A stretch of 26,069 nt of DNA from Rhizophagus sp. LPA8_4_AMF (taxonomy: Eukaryota > Glomeromycota > Glomeromycetes > Glomerales > Glomeraceae). Below, one piece after another: positions 1 through 8,900 of this stretch. The notes beneath the pieces were generated by a model that had not been told where the DNA came from, searched no databases, and saw only the letters and a list, made by a program, of their open reading frames with translations. Where the stretch lies: positions 1-26,069 of the forward strand of contig JADRCO010000816.1 in the NCBI GenBank assembly GCA_021464525.1, given 5' to 3'. The stretch's first letter is position 1. Each line of letters opens with the position of its first letter. Made by a program: the position numbers and the translations under genes.

Positions 1-644
1 GAATAATTTCTTGAAACCAAGTTTCATCATCACGCAAACTATGTAATGTGTCTCGCAAGTGGATTAATAAGAAATCAATGTTATAATTACGCTTTTTGGT
101 AATGATTTGGTCATCTTGATTATTGCTTTGTTGGTTAAATTGATTAAAATTTGATCTAAAATCATTATCAAGTCCTAATTCAATAACTTGTGTTGTTTTA
201 CGATGAATTTCTGCAAATTTTGATAAAGAATTATAAACTTTATCTCGAAATTCTTTACTAAGTACTATTGGTGAAAAACAAATTCTTTCTAGAACCGCCA
301 CACACACACGTAAATGTAATTCCAATCTAGATATACTTTGCTTATTATAATAATTAAATGTTGTTGGATCTGCTAAAGCGACTAAAGTATCTCGAAGAAT
401 TTGAGGTGAAGATTCATTTTGCAAGTTTTCAAAAAGTAATTTAAGTGCGTATAAATATTTTGGGTTAGTCAAATCTTTTAAAAGCTCTTTTACTTTATCA
501 TCTGGTGTGGTAAAGCTAAAAATATCAGGAGCATTATTGCTAGAAGAACTTCCACTCTATAACATATATAAAATAGGTTATAAAATAATTTTTAATTTAT
601 AAAAGCTTTAAGTTGTAATTTACCTGACTTAAACCTTCATCCAT
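1..644 (-). CDS. Partial gene: kinase-less paralogue of the middle domain (3' end outside the window)
   Basis: Read on the minus strand, ATG is at 644-642 and a 7-codon first exon (MDEGLSQ, 624-644) ends at a GT donor. A 67-nt intron (557-623) ends in TATAG, and exon 2 runs in one open frame from 556 through the window edge (about 185 codons). Exon 2 begins SGSSSSNNAPD and continues with a helical domain matching the main gene from about 7340 to 7930, including QILRDTLVALADPT, LERICFSP and HLRDTL.SLRDDETWFQEII. The protein therefore starts where the kinase and most of the linker of the main gene end, so the middle domain exists without a kinase. At the point where the main gene loses frame (its A-run at 7695-7699) this copy reads straight through (RDKVYNSLSKFAEI). 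Function is unknown. Whether RING-like and TPR parts follow cannot be seen. The splice model is by eye but keeps frame. Confidence 0.85.
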
Positions 645-2039
645 ATTTTTTTATTTCAATAGAAACAATAGAAATAATTTAAAAATTTATCGCTAAATAT
701 ATAATGAAGATATTTGGGCGTAAATTTTTCTTACTCTAATAAGTAAAATTACAATCAAAGTGCGTGTGTCACATTTGTGCACCCAAACATTCTTTCCGGT
801 GCACATCATTGAAGTTCCACAAATTTTTTTATCCCCACTATCAAACGCTTACTTTAAACATTTTTTTTTATCGAAGTAACAAAATTATAAAAATAAAATT
901 ATTAAAATTTATTTATCTGAACGAATTACTAGCCTGTATCAAATCCATTCATAATCCACAAAAATACCCGACGTAAATATTTTCTAGTCAGAAATGTTAT
1001 TGCGTATACAAAGATACAAAATACGTCAAAAAAAAAAAAAAAAAAAAAAAAATAAAAAAAAAAAAAAAAAAAAAAAATAAAAAAAAAAAAAAAAAAAAAA
1101 ATATATTTATAGTGATAAACAAAAAAAGAATAGTATGTTCCTTCACATACGATACAGAAAAAAAATAGTGGCTTATAAACAAATATATGCAACCTTATGA
1201 ATAGGACATATCGTATTCGGTACCATATACCCGTTTTCTTACACGTCAAGAATTTGGCGCTGCATTATCGACGTGATTTCGAAAAAAAGAACGTAGCTAT
1301 AAAAAAAAATAGAATAAAAATACGAATTATTATGCACTGATTGGTAAAAATTATTCGAATACTTACGGTAGATGATCTCCATTTGAGATCCCGTATGATT
1401 AGTCTTTAACTTTCGGTTCTTAATAAATGTAAAGTACAAAGTTAGATATATAAAAATGTTTAAAATAAATGGAATTATATTGCGTATGATTAAGAAATTT
1501 TATATAATGCAGGACCAAATTTTTTATTTTGTGAGAAAAAATTTAGAATTTCCTAATCTAAGAAATATTATAATTTATAAATTTTGCAGTAGTAAGATAT
1601 TTCGTTTCCATATTTAAAATGTATATTCATATAATTTTAAGCTTATTCGTTTCTTGTAAAAGTTTGTCATATTGATATTTACAATGTACGTCTTTATATT
1701 TAACATTAAAATCACTTCTCAATTCTCAAACTGCGTTTATTAATGATTACAGATATTTTTGGGCCGTTCTTAACGTTGAGTATTATTGACAAATTATACT
1801 GAATTATTGCCAACATAAAAAATTCCTTAGATCGTACATCAATAATTATATTTGCAAATTGCAATCGTCAGATCAAAAAAAGTAGATTAGTTTACACGCT
1901 TAAAAAATAATTTCAATATTATGTAAAAAATTTATTAGATGGCAAACCCAAAACGTATTTAACTAAAATAACGCCACTGTATAAAATATGGTCATAGTAA
2001 CATATTGCACTAAACAAATATTAAATAACCATTAATAAA
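645..2039. other. Intergenic, no gene seen
   Basis: This is AT-rich sequence upstream of the left-edge gene. Apart from the compound poly(A) tract at 1028-1101, nothing is recognisable. The short open frames here are low-complexity (poly-Phe on the minus strand) or lack family resemblance. Confidence 0.6.
1028..1101. repeat. Compound poly(A) tract
   Basis: About 74 bp of A broken only by single T bases at two points. It gives a spurious poly-phenylalanine frame on the minus strand. It could be the tail of an old retroposed sequence or simple slippage; no flanking duplication was noticed. Confidence 0.9.
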
Positions 2040-2110
2040 CTGGAGTGATAACTGCGTTCAGTATTTCAATTGAAAAGTGCTGTAGGGTGAATTCATTATT
2101 GATCTATAAT
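2038..2110 (+). pseudogene. Small relic of kinase exon 3
   Basis: The stretch around 2041-2090 (tggagtgataactgcg, then tatttcaattgaaaagtgct) aligns with 6467-6512 of the main gene, where the frame reads NWNDKLRLAFQLASA. The relic lacks one base of the GATAAACTGCG string, so it is out of frame, and similarity fades after attcatta. It is too short and damaged to code. Confidence 0.55.
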
Positions 2111-3008
2111 TTAAATTATGTAAATATTGATATACGTTAAGAAAAACATTTAATTACTGCGCAGCAATATCACACACGTCAAAATTGTATTTTCTTTTTT
2201 TTTTTAAAATAAAGTTAAATTCTAATATGTTATAGTTAAAATACTGTATGTTTGTTTGAAAGTTTAAGACATGCATGTACTGTACACAGGGTTCTTCCCG
2301 TTTTCGTAACACACCGATGATATAAATAGTAGGAAGTTTATTTACATCATCATCATATCTCATTTAACAAACATTATACGGCGTTATTGCTAAATTTAGA
2401 TTGAAGGTAAACATGATAAACCAATGAAGTCTCCATAACAAGGTCAGTCTCACACAGCGAAATTTCTCTCAAGAACCGTAACACATACATGTGTATCAGC
2501 AGGTGACACTAAAAAAAGCCGTCTGAAAATAGGAATATTAACGTTATCAGGAAAATTTAAGTCCATTGTATAATGATATAAATAATCAAAACATATCGGC
2601 GGATTTGTTTCACTTTTTGTTACACAAAGTAATACGCAGTAGGAACGGGTCAAAAAAAAATACTTGGTTTAAGCTAAATATCGATAAATTTAATTTGATT
2701 TTTGGTATGCAATAAGTTCAAAATTTTTTGCAGAAATAGGTAAACTTATATCCGCGAACAATCAATTAAAGCATAAAAAGTTTCTACATTGTACAATTAG
2801 ATATTTTTTTTTTAAAAGAAAAAGATTAAAAATATATATATATATATATTTTTAATTAAACTAATCATAAACTTTTATTTTAATTTCTATTTTATTAAGA
2901 TAAAAAGGCAAACGTGCAAGTGATCATTTGTCAAATGATTTTTTGGTATTACAAAATAATTTTTTGAATAACTTTTAAAAAACCCTTAAAATCGCTTCTC
3001 TAGTTTGT
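2111..3008. other. Intergenic with decayed copy of the main gene's upstream region
   Basis: No gene is seen. Two blocks resemble sequence upstream of the main kinase gene: 2300-2340 resembles 4977-5015 (cgatgat...gtaggaagttt), and 2459-2540 resembles 5749-5840 (atttctct, ccgtaacacata, ggtgacac, gtctgaaaata). A (TA)n run lies near 2832-2850. This suggests the duplication that made the pseudogene at 3009 also carried its upstream region. Confidence 0.5.
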
Positions 3009-4503
3009 AAAATTAATAATTTTGAAAATTAATCTCTGAATATTATGAATATTCGGACTTTAAAAATATACAACCGATAGGAAAGGATTCATTTGGGAGC
3101 GTATCTCGTGCTACTCGGAAACGGTACCCGTTCCTTCGCCCTAATAATGACAAACAAACTCATAAGTAAATTATTTATGAGAAATTCGAATAAAATTAAA
3201 AATAATTTACATATGTATTCCTCATATACTGTACATGTGTGGCACAGTTAAACTTCATCAGCAAGTTGATATTCGTGAAAATATTTTACGGTTCTATGGT
3301 ATCACAATGTAGAAATCGGCAAGTTTTTAAAATATATTACCTTTTCTTTTCTAATACAACAATTTATTTTATTTTATATATTTTCAGACGAAATGCAATA
3401 AATGAAAAAATTGTTAGTTTTAGAATATGCAGGTAGCGACACAATAAACACATATTTAATTGGAATAAAAACCTGCGTTTAGCATTTCAATTGGCAAGTG
3501 CAGTAGAATGTATTCAGTTTTGTGGCTAGTGTTTCGATCCGGATTGATCCGTTGATTATTGCCACAACATTTTTTCTATTATTTTTGTCAAACTATAATT
3601 TGGTCGGATTTAAAAAATCATTCTTCTACAAATTTTATTAATTCTGGTCAAACCTATAGCTCCAGTTCAAATAAACCGATACCAAACCGTAGCAAACCGC
3701 GGATTGACCCGTTAAAACCCCATCCGGATCGAAGCACTAGTTGTGGCATTATTTACCGTGATCTGGTAATAATTTCAATGGATTAGGAATCATTTTATTT
3801 ATTTATTTAATTTTAATAATGATTTCAAAAAACTATAGCATGCATATATCAGAAAAATATCAAATTAGCAGGTTTTGGGTTATCAAAAATGATTGCTGAA
3901 GAATCAAGTAATACGTTAAAGTTATTTGGTGTAATATCTTATATGGACCCAAAAAATCTTAATAACAAATAATATAAATTAAATTATAATGAGAAATTTG
4001 ATATATATATATATAGTAGTATTGGCGTTCTTGTGTGGCAAATCTCAAGTGGACGTCAACCATTCGAGGATAAAGGTTTTGATTATGATATGAAACTATC
4101 TGTTTCTATACTTAATGGGCTAAGAGAAGAAATTATTAACGAAACTCCCATGGAATATAGTAACTCAAATAAAGGTAATTAATTTAGTTCGTTAATATTT
4201 TAATCGATTTATTTTTAAAAAATATTGAATTATTATTTATACAATTAGAATACTGGGAATATGAACTAAATAATCGTCCTAATATACAGAAAGTTGTTTT
4301 AACTCTTAAAGCAATAATTTGTCCGAACAAGACAATAATACAATTAATGAAAATTTTTCAGAAGAGAGTGTAAGCGATTCATCAGTAAAATATCAGACTA
4401 TAAGTGATGTAATTCCAGATATTAATGAAAATTTATCAATACATACAAATATTACAATAGATTGTAATAAATTCAACATTATATTGACGAACACTAAAAA
4501 GTA
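3009..4503 (+). pseudogene. Decayed copy of the kinase half of the main gene
   Basis: This copy follows the main gene from its first codons through the kinase and into the linker (about 5930 to 7260). The nucleotide-binding loop is still visible near 3075-3105, the catalytic-loop words IIYRDL near 3748-3767, and the words [22 protein letters not shown] and [16 protein letters not shown] near 4024-4160. Damage includes a lost stretch near the start, loss of the region around the ATP-binding lysine, a stop shortly after it, a 213-bp MITE in exon 3, DFG changed to GFG (near 3872), a stop in LNNK*YKL (near 3970) and a (TA)n expansion near 4000. Similarity stops at about 4490, just before the middle domain, so the RING-like and TPR parts were never copied or have been lost. 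It is best read as a dead tandem duplicate. Confidence 0.88.
3527..3739. mobile_element. 213-bp hAT-like MITE inside the kinase pseudogene
   Basis: The ends are an inverted repeat: left TAGTGTTTCGATCCGGAT, and the reverse complement of the right end TAGTGCTTCGATCCGGAT (17 of 18 identical). The flanks are 8-bp direct repeats, TTTGTGGC (3519-3526) and GTTGTGGC (3740-3747), with one mismatch. The intact paralogue carries a single GTTGTGGC at the same place (about 6528-6535), so it shows the empty site. Known family behaviour: 8-bp target duplications and TAGTG/CAGTG-like ends are typical of hAT transposons. The interior has no transposase frame, so it is non-autonomous. A short open frame across it is accidental. 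Confidence 0.85.
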
Positions 4504-5391
4504 GGAGTATTAAAAAATCATTGTCTTGTCGCACGTCATTAAAGTATTTTACCTTGTCTCTTATAGATAAAGGTTCAAACTTTATTCTGTAAGACTTGCT
4601 TGAGATAATTTATATTCACATGTTATCAGGTATGCAAAAATTGTAAACATTATCGTTAATGGATTCACCATATACGCGTAGAAGAGTTCCAATAACATTC
4701 TTAAATTAATTTTACTCTAAAATCAATCTCTAAATCTTAATAAATATATATTGACCGATATATAAGAAATAAATTAAATTATTGATCATGTAAGTCTCAT
4801 AATACGAAAGTTAGATAAACATCAATAAGATATTTTAAATTACTATATGCCACAATATCAATTCATAAGTTATATTCTCATTTGTCATAAATTTTTTTAT
4901 TTGTTTTTGTGGAAATACTCCCGTTTCCATGTTTAAAAATTAATGATATAAAGTTTTAAAGCAGCGCATCAATGTTTCCGTATCATATCGATGATTTGAA
5001 TGATAGGAAGTTTGATTTTCATACTAAAAAACTAAACGGCACTTTTTTTAGGCGACATAATATTAAAACATTGGTTCTCGTTTCATGGATTTAAAATTTT
5101 AAAGTCGGCGGTCTGGGTTTTTATTTAAATTTTATATATTTGCAAGGTAAAATGATAGTCAAATTTTAAAATTTTTTTTCTTTAAATAACCTGCTAATTA
5201 TTAATACTAGGAAAACGGAAACCGTTGGAGAGTCCGAAGCGGTATTGCAAGTAACACAAAAAATAAAATTTTAAAACGCATTACAGAAAAGAAGCGTATA
5301 CAAAATGCGTAAATGGCGATGGGAGTACAAAAAATCGGTAAAATATACAATAATAGCAAAATTAAAAGGGGAGACGTGTCAGCACAATAAG
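4504..5391. other. Intergenic, no gene seen
   Basis: AT-rich spacer between the kinase pseudogene and the coding relic. Only the stretch around 4977-5015, related to 2300-2340, stands out. Confidence 0.5.
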
Positions 5392-5519
5392 AAACTTCAT
5401 TGGAGGATTATGCGTGTGGCATGAAGAGTCCAACCGTAAATGTCCTCAGTTAAAGCTTCGGGCAAATTAAGCATAAAATTTTTCTGTAAATTTTCATAAA
5501 AACTAGGTCGTTGATTATA
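5392..5519 (-). pseudogene. Coding relic of unknown family beside a MITE
   Basis: On the minus strand an open frame of about 42 codons reads YNQRPSFYENLQKNF, then MLNLPEALTEDIYGW, then TLHATRIILQ and a stop at about 5394-5392. Residue choice is protein-like and unlike random AT-rich translation. Its upstream side runs directly into the Mutator-like MITE at 5522-5674, which may have interrupted the original frame. No family is recognised and no start or splice sites are obvious, so I call it a gene fragment. It could instead be an exon of an unseen gene. Confidence 0.4.
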
Positions 5520-5521
5520 AG

Positions 5522-5674
5522 GAAAATTGCTAAAGCTCACCAGTGGTGATTGTCACCATACCAGCATTATGATGTATTTTTGGCCAGAATTAAACCCCAA
5601 TAAACCACTGGCCGGCATTACATCATAAATCCACCACTGGTGACCGTCACAACTGGTGATATTTAGCAATACCC
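5522..5674. mobile_element. 153-bp foldback MITE, Mutator-like
   Basis: Nearly the whole element is one inverted repeat of about 70 bp per arm. Both arms begin near ATTGCTAAA, share TCACCAGT, GTCACCA, TATGATGTA and GGCCAG in the same order, and meet at a short AT loop near 5590-5600. Flanking GATTATAAG (5513-5521) and GATTATGAG (5675-5683) make a 9-bp direct repeat with one mismatch. A long terminal inverted repeat plus a 9-bp target duplication is the usual mark of Mutator-type elements. No coding capacity is seen. The family label is inference; the foldback structure is seen directly. Confidence 0.75.
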
Positions 5675-5874
5675 GATTATGAGAACCAATTATTTAATGT
5701 TGTGTTGCCTTATATTAATTAAAAATAGAAGAGAAAACCAACGAGTCATTTCTCTAAGATCCGTAACACACATATTTGTATTAGGTGACACCCGAACGTC
5801 AAAGAAAACATGTCTAAAAATAGAAATTATTAACGCCACCAGAATCTATAATAAATGTTACACTGTCGCAAATA

Positions 5875-5890
5875 TACGCTATATAGTCGC
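5875..5890 (+). promoter_or_regulatory. Possible TATA-like element of the main gene
   Basis: CTATATAG lies about 40 bp before the start codon at 5921, followed by a T-rich run (5903-5913) just before the start codon. Such strings are common in AT-rich DNA, so this is weak. Confidence 0.25.
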
Positions 5891-5920
5891 CTAGTTTCCA
5901 AATTTTTTTTTTTCATCAAA

Positions 5921-8900
5921 ATGTCAAAAATTAGCAACAATTTAGAAAAATTAATTTCTGAAGGATGTATCGAATATTATGAATATTCTGATTTTAAAAA
6001 TATACAACCAATAGGAAAAGGTGCATCTGGAAGCGTAACTCGTGCTACTTGGAAAAATACTACTCGTTTTTTCGCCTTGAAATCTTTTAATAATGATAAA
6101 CAAACTCATAAAGAAATTGTTAAAGAGGTATGATATTTTATATTTGAATTATTTTAAGGTATATGTGAAATTAAAATAATTTTTATACAATAATCTTGAC
6201 TGTATAAAGTTAACACTTCATCGGAAAGTTGATATTCATGAAAATATTTTACGATTCTACGAAATCTCAAGCGTAGAATCCGGTAAGTATTTAAAATATA
6301 ATAGCATTTTGACAAATAATTTAATTACCGTTTCTTTTTTTAATCAAACATTTTATTTTTTTTTTTCAGACGAAATAAATCAGATAAAAAAATATTATTT
6401 AGTTTTAGAATATGCAGATAGCGACACATTAAACACGTACTTAAACAATTATTTTAATGAACTTAATTGGAATGATAAACTGCGTTTAGCATTTCAATTG
6501 GCAAGTGCTATAGAATGTATTCATTGTTGTGGCATTATTCACCGTGACCTGGTAATAACTTTTTTTTTAATGAATTTAAAATAATTTATTTATTTGCTCA
6601 ATTTTAATAAATATTTTTTTTAATATATTATAGCATGTCAAAAATATACTTGTACATCAGAGAAATATTAAGTTGGCAGATTTTGGTTTATCGAAAAAAA
6701 TTTCTGAGGAATCAAGTAATGCAAAAAAAGTATTTGGTGTAATACCTTATATTGACCCAAAAAGTCTCGAAGACCAACAACATAAATTAAATGAAAAGTC
6801 TGACATATACAGTATTGGTGTTCTAATGTGGCAAATCTCAAGTGGGCAACAACCATTTAAAGATAAGGGTTTTGATTACGATGTACAATTATCTATTGCT
6901 ATAATTAATGGATTAAGGGAAGAAATTATTGATGAAACTCCCGTTGAGTATAGTAATTTATATAAGGTAATTAGTAATTTTTTGCTAATATTTAATTGAT
7001 TTGTATTTTTCAAAAGAACGAATTAAAAAAACTATTCAATAAATTAGAATGTTGGAAATACGAACCAAATAATCGTCCAAATATACAGAAAGTTGTTTTA
7101 ACTCTTAGAGCAATAATTTCTCCTGATCAAAACAATACAATTAATGAAAGTTTTTCAGAAAAAAGTGTAAACGATTCATCAGTAAAATATCAAACTATAA
7201 GCGATGTAATTCCAGATATTAATGAAAATTTATCGATAGACACAAATATTTGCGTTAATTTCTCAAATGATTTCTCAAATGATAAACTCGATATAAGCAC
7301 AGAAATAAATTCCGCTAAATTAATAAATATAGTCGAATCTAAAAGTAGTTCATCAAATGCACTAAATAAACGGGCAAACCTCTCATCAAGAAATGCGATT
7401 GAATTAAAATTAGAAGATGGATTCACCACACCTGACGAAAAAGTAAAAGAACTTATTAATAAACTGACTGAAACTAAATATTTGCATGCTTTAAAATTAC
7501 TTATTGAAAACTTGCAAATTGAATTTTCACCTCAAATTCTTCGAGATACTTTAGTTGCTTTAGCAGATCCAACGCCATTTGATTATTACGCAAAACAAAG
7601 TGTAGTTAGATTAGAGCTACATTTACGTACATGGGCGGAAGTCCTAGAGAGGATATGTTTTTCACCAATGTGTCTTAGTAAAGAACTTCAAGATAAAAAT
7701 CCTTAATTCTTTGACAAAATTTGCAGAAATATATCATAAAACAACACAAGTAGTTGAAGGATTCGAGAATAATAATTTTAATCTTAATTTTGATCAACAA
7801 AATGATGATGACTGTGAAACAATCGCTAAAAATCGAAATTATAATATTGAATTTTTATTAGTTCACCTAAGGGATACATTAAATAGTCTGCGTGATGATG
7901 AAACTTGGTTTCAAGAAATTATACGAAAAACTAAAGATTTACTTAAGGCTGTTATGAATATTGTACCTGGAATTCTAACAGCAACTTCCGAGGATACTAC
8001 TCTAAATAATAGTTGCTCGATATTATCTGCGCTTACTCAATTACGCCAAGGTTTAAGTTTTAAATATCCAGTAGCATCATATTATATAGATTGGAGAATA
8101 ATGTTAATAATACAGTATAATCTTCTTAATTGGACTGATAGTTCTGAAAAAATATTTAATAAAAAATTTGGAGAAATGTTATTAATGGAATATATATGGG
8201 GCTTTTTAGAAAAAGAATGGATTAATGCTGCTGAGAAACCTATTTTAAATTCTCAGATGAAATTTGATGAATTATCAAATAAACTCGTTAAATCTTTTAA
8301 AAATACTGGTGGTTTCTTAAATAAACCATTTTCATTGCCACATACTTTATGGTTTGGAATATTGGATATTGCACAAAATCTTATCTTGAGATCGACTCAT
8401 ACAGCAATACATGGGCTTGGTTATTACTTAGCAATTGAATCACTTAATAAAGCTCCAAGTAGTTTCATTCAATTTAAAGCAATAGAAATATTATTGCATC
8501 TTTACAATATTAACAATGAATTATTTTCAATAATAGAAATTGATTTTGATCAATATGTTCAAAAATTAAAAAAAAATAATTTAGAAACAGATCATTTTAA
8601 AAACTTATTATTATTTATGAAAGAAATATGCCTTAAAGATTTTGATATATTAAATAAAAGTGTTAAAATCAATAAAGAAAAAGAAGAAAAGGGAAAAGAG
8701 AAAATTGATCAAAATTTATATCTAAAAAAAGATCAATTGTCAAATTATGCTATTTTAGAAACTATAGCAGATGAAATGACTTGTCCAATTAGTAGTGAAC
8801 CAACAGATCAACTTTGTATTTTAAAATGTCAACATATATTATCTCTAGATAATTTCAAAAAATTAAAATTAAAACAAAAAAATTGTCCTAAATGTCGAGA

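Noticed and set aside
764-976. 70-codon plus-strand open frame
   Set aside because: AT-driven composition, no family features, no splice or promoter support.
929-1249. Poly-Phe minus-strand open frames
   Set aside because: Produced by the poly(A) tract at 1028-1101.
3559-3786. 75-codon plus-strand open frame
   Set aside because: It lies almost wholly inside the hAT-like MITE and runs into pseudogene exon 3; no protein resemblance.
7695-7735. An intron or programmed frameshift as the cause of the break at 7706
   Set aside because: The left-edge paralogue codes straight through this point, and one extra A in an A-run explains the break without special signals.
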